Origin: Vibrio sp. 10N.286.49.B3
Lineage (GTDB): Bacteria; Pseudomonadota; Gammaproteobacteria; Enterobacterales; Vibrionaceae
Reading direction: 5' to 3'
Assembly: GCF_002873395.1 (NCBI RefSeq)
Contig: NZ_MCUV01000034.1
Location: 1 to 64,000, forward strand
DNA: 64,000 nucleotides
Below, piece after piece: positions 1 through 8,747 of this stretch. Both the position numbers and the translations under genes were made by a program. The notes beneath the pieces are model-generated. The model was not told the DNA's origin and did no database searches. It saw nothing but the letters and a program-made list of their open reading frames with translations. Positions within the stretch are counted from its first letter, which is position 1; the number at the start of each line of letters is the position of its first letter.

Positions 1-200
1 TATATGTATTTATATTAAATTATGAAAGTATATAAAATTAAGTGTGAGCAAGGTTCCATTTATCATAATAAAAAAAGATGGGAAATATACTTGCATTTAG
101 TGTAATCGCATTTAAGTGGATCATTTATGCAGCAAGTTGAGCTAAATATCAACAATAAACCCCTTTAGTACTACCTCTTTAGGGTTGTTTGGTTCTGTAA

Positions 201-214
201 TTGATTTACATCAT
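201..214 (+). promoter_or_regulatory. FNR box upstream of nirB
   Basis: TTGATTTACATCAT matches the FNR consensus TTGAT-N4-ATCAA at 9 of 10 positions and closely resembles the FNR site I recall from the E. coli nirB promoter. Its centre (about 207.5) would place a class II start site near 249, with a weak -10 (AACAAT, 237-242). A possible NarL heptamer (TACCTCT, 172-178) lies upstream. It fits oxygen-limited induction of the nir operon. The call is by motif only. Confidence 0.75.
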
Positions 215-276
215 TAATTCATTTCCTTTCATAAATAACAATTGGCTCAGTAGAAATATAACCGTCAGGAATTCTT

Positions 277-2835
277 ATGAGCAAGATGAAATTAGTCATT
301 ATTGGTAATGGCATGGTAGGCCATCGCTTTATTGAAGATTTAGTTGAAAAAACTGATACACAAAATTTAGATATTACCGTTTTTTGTGAAGAACCACGTG
401 TTGCTTATGACCGTGTGCATCTTTCTTCTTATTTTTCACACCATACAGCAGACGAACTTTCTCTTGTTAAAGAAGGATTTTATCAAAAGCACGGTATTAA
501 TGTTTTAATTGGTGAGCGTGCGATTAATATAAACCGTGACAATAATGTGGTTTATTCAAGCACAGGTCGTGAAATTAAATATGACAAACTTGTATTAGCG
601 ACAGGTTCATACCCATTTGTTCCGCCAATCAAAGGTAACGAAAGTAAAGATTGCTTTGTTTACCGTACAATTGAAGATCTAAAATCAATAGAAGCAACAG
701 CAAAGAAAAGTAAATCAGGCGTTGTTGTTGGTGGTGGTTTATTAGGTTTAGAGGCCGCGGGTGCGTTAAAAGCACTTGGTGTTGCTACTCACGTAGTTGA
801 ATTTGCACCAGTACTAATGGCTGAACAATTAGACCAACAAGGTGGCTTGCAGTTACGTAATAAAATTGAGCGTATGGGCGTACAAGTTCATACGGGTAAG
901 AATACGTTAGAAATTGCCCCTGAAGGCGAAAATGCACGTAATGTAATGCGATTTGCGGATGGTACTGAACTTGAAACGGACTTTATCGTTTTTTCTGCAG
1001 GCATCCGTCCTCAAGACAAACTAGCACGTCACATGGAATTGGAAATTGCTCCACGTGGTGGGATTGCGATTAATAATCATTGCCAAACTTCAGATAAAGA
1101 TATTTATGCCATTGGTGAATGTGCATCATGGAATGAAACATTCTACGGTTTGGTTGCACCTGGTTATAAAATGGCAACCGTTGCCGTTGATCACTTAGTG
1201 GGTAATGAGAGTGAGTTTGAAGGCGCGGATATGAGCGCAAAACTAAAACTACTGGGTGTAAAAGTCGGTTCAATTGGTGATGCCAATGGTCGAACCCCTG
1301 GTTGTAAGAGCTACGTTTACCAAAATGAAGAAGATGAAGTGTATAAGCGCATCATTGTCTCTGAAGACGGTAAGCAGTTGCTTGGTGCGGTAATGGTTGG
1401 AGATACCTCTGACTATGGCGATTTATTACAGCTAAAGTTGAATAACATTGAACTACCAAAGCACCCAGACACGCTTATTTTACCGGCTCATGCTGGGGCA
1501 GAAAAGCCAACATTAGGTGCCGATTCCTTACCTGATAGTGCTGTTATTTGTTCATGTTTTGATGTAACCAAAGCAAAAATTGCTCAGGCTGTCGCAGATG
1601 GTCACCATACGCTGGGTGACATTAAATCAGTGACGGGTGCTGGTACTGGCTGTGGTGGTTGTATCCCTCTCGTCACCTCTGTGCTTAATGCAGAATTAGC
1701 CAAATCAGGTATTGAAGTCAACAACGATATTTGTGAGCACTTTGCTTATTCTCGTCAAGAAATGTTCCATCTTATCCGAATTGAAGGCATCAAGAGTTTT
1801 GATGAGATGCTTGATAAATATGGTAAGGGTTATGGATGTGAGGTCTGCAAGCCAACGGTTGGTTCTATTCTCGCGTCTTGCTGGGGTGAACATGTATTAG
1901 CCCCGCAATTAGTGAGCCTACAAGACACAAATGATAACTTCCTTGGCAACATGCAAAAAGATGGTACTTATTCTGTTATTCCTCGCATGCCAGGTGGTGA
2001 AGTAACACCACAAGCACTAGGTGCATTAGCAGATGTTGCTGCTGAATATAACCTATACACCAAGATCACGGGTGCTCAACGCGTCGGCTTATTTGGTGCC
2101 CAAAAAGACGATTTACCGGCTATCTGGAAAAAATTGGTTGCTGCAGGTTACGAGACAGGTCAAGCCTATGCTAAAGCACTACGTATGGCGAAAACATGTG
2201 TTGGTAGTACTTGGTGTCGTTTCGGTGTTCAGGATAGTGTCGGTTTAGGTTCACGACTTGAAAATCGTTATAAAGGTATACGTACACCGCATAAAATGAA
2301 ATTTGGTGTGTCTGGTTGTACGCGTGAATGTGCCGAAGCTCAAGGTAAAGATTTAGGGATCATAGCAACGGATGCCGGTTGGAATATGTATGTGTGTGGT
2401 AACGGTGGTATGAAACCTCGCCATGCGGATTTATTGGCATCTGATCTTGATGAAGCAACATTAATTCAATACATCGATCGCTTTATGATGTTCTACATTC
2501 GCACTGCAGATAAGTTACAACGAACTTCTGTATGGATGGAAAACATGGAAGGTGGCGTTGATTATTTACGCGAAGTGATCGTTAACAATAAGCTGGGTAT
2601 TAATGATCAACTTGAAGCTGATGCCGCAAACTTAGTGGCAGCCTTTAGCTGTGAATGGACAGATACGATTAACGATGAGAGCCAATTAAAACGCTTTTCA
2701 CATTTTATCAACAGTGATCAGCGTGATGATAATGTGGTATTTGTCTCTGAGCGTGAGCAACACCGTCCTGCTACATATACAGAGAAAAACCCGAACGCGA
2801 AAGGCGATATTCTACACGTAGAGTTGGAGAAATAA
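277..2835 (+). CDS. nirB: NADH-dependent nitrite reductase large subunit NirB
   Basis: Cytoplasmic enzyme reducing nitrite to ammonium with NADH. At 852 aa it is close to the E. coli protein. The N-terminal half is a FAD/NAD(P)H oxidoreductase, with an FAD-binding glycine motif at residues 10-14 and an NADH-binding VVVGGGLLGLEAA near residue 149. A BFD-like [2Fe-2S] domain follows (C425, C427, C459, C462). The C-terminal sulfite/nitrite reductase part carries the four cysteines for the [4Fe-4S]-siroheme centre (C641, C647, C681, C685). The ATG start has AGGA six bases upstream. The gene heads nirB-nirD-nirC-cobA and is probably FNR-controlled through the box at 201-214. No damage is seen. Confidence 0.97.
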   Translation: MSKMKLVIIGNGMVGHRFIEDLVEKTDTQNLDITVFCEEPRVAYDRVHLSSYFSHHTADELSLVKEGFYQKHGINVLIGERAININRDNNVVYSSTGREIKYDKLVLATGSYPFVPPIKGNESKDCFVYRTIEDLKSIEATAKKSKSGVVVGGGLLGLEAAGALKALGVATHVVEFAPVLMAEQLDQQGGLQLRNKIERMGVQVHTGKNTLEIAPEGENARNVMRFADGTELETDFIVFSAGIRPQDKLARHMELEIAPRGGIAINNHCQTSDKDIYAIGECASWNETFYGLVAPGYKMATVAVDHLVGNESEFEGADMSAKLKLLGVKVGSIGDANGRTPGCKSYVYQNEEDEVYKRIIVSEDGKQLLGAVMVGDTSDYGDLLQLKLNNIELPKHPDTLILPAHAGAEKPTLGADSLPDSAVICSCFDVTKAKIAQAVADGHHTLGDIKSVTGAGTGCGGCIPLVTSVLNAELAKSGIEVNNDICEHFAYSRQEMFHLIRIEGIKSFDEMLDKYGKGYGCEVCKPTVGSILASCWGEHVLAPQLVSLQDTNDNFLGNMQKDGTYSVIPRMPGGEVTPQALGALADVAAEYNLYTKITGAQRVGLFGAQKDDLPAIWKKLVAAGYETGQAYAKALRMAKTCVGSTWCRFGVQDSVGLGSRLENRYKGIRTPHKMKFGVSGCTRECAEAQGKDLGIIATDAGWNMYVCGNGGMKPRHADLLASDLDEATLIQYIDRFMMFYIRTADKLQRTSVWMENMEGGVDYLREVIVNNKLGINDQLEADAANLVAAFSCEWTDTINDESQLKRFSHFINSDQRDDNVVFVSEREQHRPATYTEKNPNAKGDILHVELEK

Positions 2836-2837
2836 CG

Positions 2838-3185
2838 ATGAGTAAAACAGCATCAAAAGAATGGCAAGTTATTTGCCCAATTACAGATGTTTTCCCAGCA
2901 ACGGGTGTCTGTGCTTTAGTTAATGGTGAGCAAGTTGCTATTTTTCGTCCACGCAACAATGAGCAAGTATTTGCGATTGCCAACCATGATCCATTTGCTA
3001 AATCAAACGTTCTTTCACGTGGTTTAATTTGTGAGCATCAAGGAGAACTTTGGGTAGCAAGTCCATTGAAAAAACAGCACTTCAATTTAGCGACGGGCCT
3101 TTGTCTTGAAGATGAACGCTTTAGTGTCAAATCTTACTCAGTGAGAGTGAGTAAAGGTAACGTTGAAATAAAGACAGCAATTTAA
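2838..3185 (+). CDS. nirD: Nitrite reductase small subunit NirD
   Basis: 115 aa Rieske-fold small subunit that pairs with NirB. It starts two bases after the nirB stop, so the two are almost certainly co-translated. The family keeps the Rieske fold but not the Cys/His cluster ligands, and none of the CxH...CxxH pairs is present here. The final third (YSVRVSKGNVEI) is the usual terminal strand pair. Identification rests on sequence resemblance, length and position directly after nirB. Confidence 0.93.
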   Translation: MSKTASKEWQVICPITDVFPATGVCALVNGEQVAIFRPRNNEQVFAIANHDPFAKSNVLSRGLICEHQGELWVASPLKKQHFNLATGLCLEDERFSVKSYSVRVSKGNVEIKTAI

Positions 3186-3190
3186 TATCC

Positions 3191-3225
3191 ATAGAAACTA
3201 AAGTATTGATTGCTTTAGTTTCTAT
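3191..3225 (+). repeat. Perfect 13-bp hairpin between nirD and nirC
   Basis: ATAGAAACTAAAG (3191-3203) pairs perfectly with CTTTAGTTTCTAT (3213-3225) across a 9-nt loop. The stem is AT-rich and has no T-run directly after it. It looks like an mRNA-stability or partial-attenuation element separating nirBD from nirC rather than a strong terminator. Confidence 0.55.
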
Positions 3226-3270
3226 CAGTATTCGATTTCTTTTTATACTTTAATTTTTATAGGTAATTTT

Positions 3271-4080
3271 ATGTTTGCAGATGCAATTAAAAAGTGTGGT
3301 GATAATGCTGCTCGTATTAAGCGATTAGCAGAAGACAGCCCACTTGGCTTTTGGATAAGTTCAGCTATGGCAGGAGCGTATGTCGGTTTAGGGATTATTT
3401 TAATCTTTACTCTAGGAAATATGGTCGATCCATCTATTCGCCCCCTTGTGATGGGAACAACATTTGGCATTGCTTTAACCTTAGTCATTATGGCTGGTTC
3501 AGAACTTTTTACTGGTCATACAATGTTTTTAACGTTTGGCATTAAAACAGGTCAAACGAGTGTTGCTGATGCCGCTAAAATTTTGCCTCAGACATGGATG
3601 GGTAACTTAATTGGCTCTATTTTTGTTGCTGGCTTATTTATGTATGCTGGTGGTGGTAACTTACTATCTGACTCTGGTAGCTTAGCTCATAATGCTGCAC
3701 TAGCAAAAACAACAGCACCTGCCATGGTTCTGTTCTTTAAGGGTATTCTATGTAACTGGCTAGTATGTCTAGCGATTTGGATGTGCCAACGCGTTGAAGG
3801 GACAGGTCGCTTTATTGCTATCTGGTGGTGTCTGCTTGCGTTCATTGCTTCTGGTTACGAGCACTCGATTGCTAACATGACACTATTTGCAATGTCTTTA
3901 TTTGGTAATCATACAGAAGCATTTACTATGGGTGGCATTACTCATAACCTAATTTGGGTTTCTTTAGGTAACGCAGTTTCAGGGGTTGTCTTTATGGGTC
4001 TTGGTTACTGGTATGCGACACCAAAGTCAGAGCGTCCTATTGTGAACGCACAAGTTAACACAAGCGCAGCAAAAGCATAA
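3271..4080 (+). CDS. nirC: Nitrite channel NirC (formate/nitrite transporter family)
   Basis: 269 aa inner-membrane protein of the FNT pentameric channel family, expected to move nitrite in for NirBD. About six hydrophobic segments are visible, with the family motifs ELFTGHTMF near residue 77, CNWLVCLAIW near 168 and SGYEHSIANM near 194. AGGT lies seven bases before the ATG. It follows nirD after an 85-bp gap that holds a hairpin. A second FNT paralogue lies at 33702-34595. Position in the nir operon favours nitrite over formate as substrate. Confidence 0.92.
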   Translation: MFADAIKKCGDNAARIKRLAEDSPLGFWISSAMAGAYVGLGIILIFTLGNMVDPSIRPLVMGTTFGIALTLVIMAGSELFTGHTMFLTFGIKTGQTSVADAAKILPQTWMGNLIGSIFVAGLFMYAGGGNLLSDSGSLAHNAALAKTTAPAMVLFFKGILCNWLVCLAIWMCQRVEGTGRFIAIWWCLLAFIASGYEHSIANMTLFAMSLFGNHTEAFTMGGITHNLIWVSLGNAVSGVVFMGLGYWYATPKSERPIVNAQVNTSAAKA

Positions 4081-4098
4081 TAAACCAACGATGATAGA

Positions 4099-4127
4099 GG
4101 GCTTGCTGAGAGGTAAGCTCTTTTTTT
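4099..4127 (+). terminator. Intrinsic terminator after nirC
   Basis: GGGCTTGC (4099-4106) pairs with GTAAGCTC (4113-4120), including two G-T pairs, and is followed by seven T (4121-4127). It would reduce read-through from nirBDC into cobA, so cobA may be sub-stoichiometric or have its own promoter. Confidence 0.65.
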
Positions 4128-4176
4128 ATGGTGCTATTTATTTTAAACATACAACGCTTAAAGTTGGATAACGATA

Positions 4177-4974
4177 ATGTCAAACTCAAATTTAACTTCT
4201 GCTTCATTGCAAATAACCGCTGAAAATCTGCCATCAAATGGTTTGGTTTCTTTAGTTGGTGCTGGACCAGGTGATCCAGATTTACTGACCATGAAAGGTT
4301 ATCGTCTTATTCAGCAAGCCGATGTTGTTGTATACGATCGTTTAGTTTCCGATGAAATTATGGCATTAGTTAATCCAACGGCAGAGCGTATTTATGTAGG
4401 TAAGCAGTTAGATTATCACTGCGTTCCACAGGATCAAATTAATCAAATTTTATTAAAATACGCGCAAATGGGTAAGCGAGTGGTGCGCTTAAAAGGAGGG
4501 GATCCTTTTATTTTTGGGCGAGGTGGGGAAGAACTAGAAACGTTAGCACTGTCTCAGGTACCATTTGAAGTGGTTCCTGGTATTACTGCGGCAGCGGGCT
4601 GTACCGCTTATGCTGGTATTCCATTAACCCACCGAGACCATGCGCAAAGTGTTCAGTTCATTACTGGCCATGTACAAAAAGATGGACAAAATATCAATTG
4701 GCACTCATTGGTTCAGTCAAATCATACACTGGTTTTTTATATGGGCCTTAAACAGTGCTCCTCGATAACAAAGCATTTAATTGATCATGGTTTAAACACT
4801 CAAACACCATGTGCAATTATTGAACGAGGGACAACGCCTCAGCAGCGTGTATTTACAGGTTCGTTAGAGCAATTAAGTGAGCTTGCAAAATGTGCTGAAA
4901 GTCCGGCATTAATTGTTATAGGTAGTGTCACAACATTGCATGATAAGTTACATTGGTTTGATAAATCGCAGTAA
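4177..4974 (+). CDS. cobA: Uroporphyrinogen-III C-methyltransferase (SUMT)
   Basis: 265 aa SAM-dependent methyltransferase that makes precorrin-2, the precursor of siroheme, from uroporphyrinogen III. The tetrapyrrole methylase fold shows its SAM-binding glycine motif VGAGPGDPD (residues 26-34), [16 protein letters not shown] near 104-119, and VPGITAA near 134. It has only the methyltransferase part, without the dehydrogenase/ferrochelatase half found in CysG. Position behind nirBDC fits supply of siroheme to NirB, as cysG does in enterobacteria. It could equally be named nirE or sumT. Confidence 0.92.
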   Translation: MSNSNLTSASLQITAENLPSNGLVSLVGAGPGDPDLLTMKGYRLIQQADVVVYDRLVSDEIMALVNPTAERIYVGKQLDYHCVPQDQINQILLKYAQMGKRVVRLKGGDPFIFGRGGEELETLALSQVPFEVVPGITAAAGCTAYAGIPLTHRDHAQSVQFITGHVQKDGQNINWHSLVQSNHTLVFYMGLKQCSSITKHLIDHGLNTQTPCAIIERGTTPQQRVFTGSLEQLSELAKCAESPALIVIGSVTTLHDKLHWFDKSQ

Positions 4975-5079
4975 AACGAAATAAAGATATTTAGCCTTAA
5001 AGATTAAGCGTATAATTGCTATTGGCGTTTAATATTCCAATCCATGAGGACCGGAGTATATATTTAAGGAAATGAATTT

Positions 5080-5553
5080 ATGCAAAAAGTAGCTATTTTA
5101 GTTGATGTGCAAAACATCTACTATACGACCCGAGATAAATATAAAGCAAACTTTGACTATAACCAGTTTTGGTATGTAGCAACGATGGGACGTGAAGTGA
5201 TCGCTGCTAATGCTTATGCGATTTCAAGTCAAGATCCTCGCCAGCGTCAATTTCATCATATTTTGCGCGGTGTTGGTTTTAACGTAAAGCTTAAACCTTT
5301 TATCCAACGACGTGATGGTAGTGCTAAGGGCGATTGGGATGTAGGTATTGCGCTTGATGCCATTGAACTAGCCGAGCAAGCTGATGTGATTGTATTGCTG
5401 TCAGGTGATGGGGATTTTGAGTTGCTGGTGGAGCGTATTAAACAGCGTTTCAATAAATCGGTAGAAGTGTATGGTGTACCTGGACTGACAGCTCAAAACT
5501 TGATTGACTCTGCCAGCCAGTTCTTTCCGATCAATAACGATCTTTTACTCTGA
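5080..5553 (+). CDS. NYN domain protein (LabA/DUF88 family)
   Basis: 157 aa PIN-like NYN-domain protein; the family is predicted to act as an RNase. Conserved acidic positions are visible: D9 in AILVDVQNIYY, then D110 and D112 in LSGDGDFELL, plus GDWDVGIALD near residue 87. AAGGA precedes the ATG. A TATAAT at 5011-5016 could be its -10 element. The substrate is unknown. It overlaps the convergent DUF2986 gene by nine bases. Confidence 0.85.
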   Translation: MQKVAILVDVQNIYYTTRDKYKANFDYNQFWYVATMGREVIAANAYAISSQDPRQRQFHHILRGVGFNVKLKPFIQRRDGSAKGDWDVGIALDAIELAEQADVIVLLSGDGDFELLVERIKQRFNKSVEVYGVPGLTAQNLIDSASQFFPINNDLLL

Positions 5554-5739
5554 ATCTGTACTCGCTTCAGATTCAGTTGCAGCGTCTGTCGTCACTTCTA
5601 CATTTGCTGCTTCTTCCGCTTCCATTTTGGCACGTTCAGCTTTTGAGATGTAACGAGGTTTGTTGCTAGTATGCAATTTGGCAGTTTTTTTCTTCATGCG
5701 TTTTTTAAAAATTGCATTGATTTTTTTCTTACGGTTCAT
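5545..5739 (-). CDS. DUF2986 small basic protein
   Basis: 64 aa protein with a very basic N-terminal half (MNRKKKINAIFKKRMKKK) and an acidic Ser/Thr-rich tail. It resembles DUF2986 proteins, which I know mainly from Vibrionaceae and relatives. The motif SNKPRYISKAERAK is typical. A ribosome-binding site (AAGGT) precedes the ATG. The 3' end overlaps the NYN gene by nine bases. Function is unknown; the charge pattern suggests nucleic-acid or ribosome contact, but that is a guess. Confidence 0.75.
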   Translation of the reverse strand: MNRKKKINAIFKKRMKKKTAKLHTSNKPRYISKAERAKMEAEEAANVEVTTDAATESEASTDSE

Positions 5740-5766
5740 TATTAGTACCTTGAATAATGTCGGCTT

Positions 5767-5779
5767 AGCTTAGTAAGCT
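5767..5779. promoter_or_regulatory. Palindrome between divergent DUF2986 and ygbA-like genes
   Basis: AGCTTA-G-TAAGCT is a perfect 6-1-6 inverted repeat in the 94-bp divergent intergenic. It could be an operator. It does not match the NsrR or NorR consensus I know, so no regulator is proposed. Confidence 0.25.
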
Positions 5780-5833
5780 TGAATGCGGTGAAGAATAAAG
5801 ACTTTTGAAGCAAATCACAAGGTGAGCAGTAAA

Positions 5834-6232
5834 ATGGAAGACGAAATAGCAAAAATCAGCCACTTACTCGACGGTGAGTTACTAACGGAGTTTAAAACCG
5901 TACAGGCGATGATTAACATTTATTGTCGTTTTCACCATACGGGTTTAAATGCACCTTGTGATGTATGCCAAACCTTGTTGGATTACGCTGAAGTTCGCTT
6001 AGATCGTTGTCCCTACGGGCAAAGTAAGCCGACATGTAATCGCTGCCCAATACATTGTTATAAGCCCGAACCTAAAGAGCAAATGCGTTTGGTTATGCGT
6101 TATTCAGGACCAAGAATGTTACTAAAGCATCCCATTTTAGCCATTCGCCATCTGGTGCATGAAAGAAAAACAGCCCCTGAAAAGCCAGAGGCAAATGCAT
6201 CCAATCGACATCAACGGTTACGTCGTCGCTAA
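5834..6232 (+). CDS. YgbA-type nitrous-oxide/NO-stimulated protein
   Basis: 132 aa protein of the YgbA_NO family; in enterobacteria its genes are induced by nitric oxide. It is cysteine-rich: YCRFHH, CDVC near residue 43, then a CPYG...CNRCPIHC cluster near 61-75, suggesting a metal or Fe-S site. I prefer the ATG at 5834 over the in-frame GTG at 5822 because AAGGTGAG (5819-5826) is then spaced seven bases away. Its place near nirBDC supports a role in reactive-nitrogen metabolism. The tail overlaps the convergent MATE gene by 15 bases. Confidence 0.8.
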   Translation: MEDEIAKISHLLDGELLTEFKTVQAMINIYCRFHHTGLNAPCDVCQTLLDYAEVRLDRCPYGQSKPTCNRCPIHCYKPEPKEQMRLVMRYSGPRMLLKHPILAIRHLVHERKTAPEKPEANASNRHQRLRRR

Positions 6233-7600
6233 CGTAAGGTTATTCATCCAGTGGCGCTTCAGGTAACGATGGAAGCAAAGTGAAAACTTGACTATCTCCT
6301 CTACCGCAAGTAATAGATAGACCTGATGGAACTCTAAACCAAAGAAAAATGCACCTAAAGCGGTAATCGGGACTCCAACCATCCACATTGAAATAATGTC
6401 CATTTTTAAGCAAAACTGGTTATCACCTCCAGCACGTAAAATGCCATTGATAATGATCATATTGAGCATTCTTAGCCAAATGATGCAGCAAAAGACAGCA
6501 ATTGCAGGTGAGGCAATAGGGTAAAGTTCAGGGCTATCAAGGTTTAGCCAGCTTAAAATATACGCTTTACCTAATAGCATAATCCCACCGACTAGAAGCC
6601 CAAAAAAGAGTACGGTTTTGATGAAAAAGGCTGACATACCGATGGCTTGATCAAACTCATCTCGACCTAATGCTTGACCCACTAAAATAGAGCAAGCAAC
6701 AGAGATACCAAAGAAGATAGCGTAACAAAGCGACTCAAATGGTCCCATCATGCTATATACGGCAAGTTCAGTGGTTCCCATGTGACCAAAAATCATTTGG
6801 TAGCTCAGAATGCCTAATGCCCAAATGACAGCACTGCCCGTGGTTGGTAGAGCAATATTGACATAAGAGCGCCACAGCTTACTACTATCGACTAATGTAT
6901 CTGCGATGAACAACCAGTGCTGGCGATGTTTTAAATAAACGACCATCAAAATAACCTGCAGCAAGCGAGATATTGTTGTGGCAAGCCCAGCACCAGCAAC
7001 GCCCATGGCAGGGACGCCCCATCCACCTTTAATCAGCCAAAAGTTGAGGGCGATATTAACCATAATAGTAATAGTACCTAGTAACAATGGCGTGACGGTG
7101 TCACCTGATGAGCGCAGGGCAGATTCAGTCACTATGACTAAATGCGTTAAAATTAAAACAGGAAAGCTATACCATAAGTAGCTTGATCCTAACGCAATAA
7201 CCTGTGCGTCACTGGTTTGCAGCATCATGATATAACCGGAAAAAACCGTAATGACAAAAGTAACCGGGATCAATATTTTAGCGCCATAACGCATGGCTAA
7301 TAATGTAATGCTTTTGGCTGATGTCTTATCTCGTCGACCCCAGTACTGCGCAACTAAAACACCGTTCGCAGATGCCATACCAGCCATAATCATAATAGCA
7401 ACAAAATGCCATTTAGAGGCAATACCAACAGAGGCAGTGGCTTCTTTACCAAAATCGCTCACCATCAGTACATCGGCTAAAGCCAGTATTGCGACCAAAG
7501 CACTTTGAATTGCCACAGGAAAACCTAGCTTCATGACCTTGAAGAGCATACCATCGGGTCTCGCTTTGTTTTGTGTTTTGAGGTAGTTTTTATTAGTCAT
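6218..7600 (-). CDS. MATE family multidrug/Na+ exporter
   Basis: About 460 aa inner-membrane antiporter with roughly twelve hydrophobic segments in two homologous halves. PVAIQSALVAILALADVLMVS at the start of each half-type repeat and AGAGLATTISRLLQV near the middle are typical of MATE proteins. The start is set at 7600 because AGGAGAAATC directly precedes that ATG. A longer reading from 7699 would run into the divergent AraC gene. Substrate unknown. The neighbouring AraC regulator starts 53 bp away and may control it. Confidence 0.9.
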   Translation of the reverse strand: MTNKNYLKTQNKARPDGMLFKVMKLGFPVAIQSALVAILALADVLMVSDFGKEATASVGIASKWHFVAIMIMAGMASANGVLVAQYWGRRDKTSAKSITLLAMRYGAKILIPVTFVITVFSGYIMMLQTSDAQVIALGSSYLWYSFPVLILTHLVIVTESALRSSGDTVTPLLLGTITIMVNIALNFWLIKGGWGVPAMGVAGAGLATTISRLLQVILMVVYLKHRQHWLFIADTLVDSSKLWRSYVNIALPTTGSAVIWALGILSYQMIFGHMGTTELAVYSMMGPFESLCYAIFFGISVACSILVGQALGRDEFDQAIGMSAFFIKTVLFFGLLVGGIMLLGKAYILSWLNLDSPELYPIASPAIAVFCCIIWLRMLNMIIINGILRAGGDNQFCLKMDIISMWMVGVPITALGAFFFGLEFHQVYLLLAVEEIVKFSLCFHRYLKRHWMNNLTLATT

Positions 7601-7652
7601 GATTTCTCCTATATTTATGGGAGAACTATAGAATTGAGTAGGAAAAAAGGAC

Positions 7653-8681
7653 ATGTTAGAAAATAGGGAAAAGCTGTGCGAATCCGTCATTGACGTCATG
7701 CAGCCTAAAAATACCTGGGTAGATGAAGTGTACCTCGCTGATCGTTGTAAAGAGCGTTTTCTTACTCTATCTGATATCCCTGAACTCAGACAAGAAGCAA
7801 TATTTATGGCAGGGTTGGCCGAGCTAGTTGACGGCTATTATGTTGAGCGTGAAAGCGTTCAGGTTCAGACGTTACTTTTTACTTTAGAGGGTGGCGGCAT
7901 CCTGACAACGGCTGATGATGTCATTTTATTAGAGCCATTTTCTTTATTGGTTATTCCTGCTAATACCCCGTTTCGCTTTGAACTAAATCCGATCGATAAT
8001 CACTGGAAAATGATTTGGTTACTGCTTGAAGCTGATAGTAAGTGGGATCATTTTTCTAAATCGAATCTAACCAAATCCAGCTTCAATAAATCGAGCCTTA
8101 ATAAACAGGTTTCTAATAAATCCGCTTCTAATAAACCCGTTCCTAGTAAACCTGTCCCTAGTAAACTTAGCATTAAAGTGATCCCTTATCATGATGTTGA
8201 ACGGCTATGGTCACTGCTTCACCTTATTCATACTGAAATAGGAGCAAGAGCGAGCTTTAGACGATTATTAGTCAGTGAATTTAGTCGTTTACTGATGGGC
8301 TTTGAGCAACCTGCAGTCAGTTCTGTCTCTCGGGTTCATGCACTATTTAATGACATTGAAGGGCAGTTGCATCTTAATTGGACGGTTAAGAAAATGGCTA
8401 AACTGTGTTTTATTAGTGAAGAGCAGTTGAATCGAATCTCAAAACAGCTTTTTGCTTTATCGCCGCGCAGTAAGCTCATTCAGTTACGTATGGAGAAAGC
8501 AGCCGATCTTCTCCAGTATCGTGAATGGAATATAACAATGATTTCCCATCGACTCGGTTATAAAGACCCTTACAACTTCACTCACCGTTTTCGTAAACAC
8601 TTTGGCTGCTCTCCAAGTCGTTATCGCAAACTTTTGAGTGAGCAAGAAGTTAGAGTAGATATTGAAAGAGAAAGTGTTTAA
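7653..8681 (+). CDS. AraC family transcriptional regulator with repeat-filled linker
   Basis: 342 aa. The N-terminal part (about 50-125) resembles an AraC cupin ligand-binding domain (VIPANTPFRFEL). The C-terminal double helix-turn-helix runs from about 240 to 330, with the typical signature YKDPYNFTHRFRKHFGCSPS. Between them lies an odd Asn/Lys/Ser/Pro linker (about 135-173) built from 15-bp tandem repeats. AAGG precedes the ATG. It is divergent from the MATE gene and upstream of the HlyD/DUF2955 pair, so it likely regulates one or both. The inducer is unknown. Confidence 0.9.
   Translation: MLENREKLCESVIDVMQPKNTWVDEVYLADRCKERFLTLSDIPELRQEAIFMAGLAELVDGYYVERESVQVQTLLFTLEGGGILTTADDVILLEPFSLLVIPANTPFRFELNPIDNHWKMIWLLLEADSKWDHFSKSNLTKSSFNKSSLNKQVSNKSASNKPVPSKPVPSKLSIKVIPYHDVERLWSLLHLIHTEIGARASFRRLLVSEFSRLLMGFEQPAVSSVSRVHALFNDIEGQLHLNWTVKKMAKLCFISEEQLNRISKQLFALSPRSKLIQLRMEKAADLLQYREWNITMISHRLGYKDPYNFTHRFRKHFGCSPSRYRKLLSEQEVRVDIERESV
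8055..8171 (+). repeat. 15-bp tandem repeat array inside AraC gene
   Basis: About 7.8 degenerate copies of a 15-bp unit encode pentapeptides of type [NSTK-position]-K-[SPQ]-x-x: SKSNL, TKSSF, NKSSL, NKQVS, NKSAS, NKPVP, SKPVP, SKLS. Every unit keeps the AAA lysine codon in second place. The array is in frame and forms the linker between sensor and DNA-binding domains. Confidence 0.85.
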
Positions 8682-8747
8682 GGCGTCAACTTGCGAGTGA
8701 CGTACTTGGCTATTATTATGTATTGATTATAAATAAAGAGAAAAATC

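Noticed and set aside
1070..1273. Antisense reading frames inside nirB and other genes
   Set aside because: They lie fully within strong conserved genes, lack ribosome-binding sites and have no recognisable protein features.
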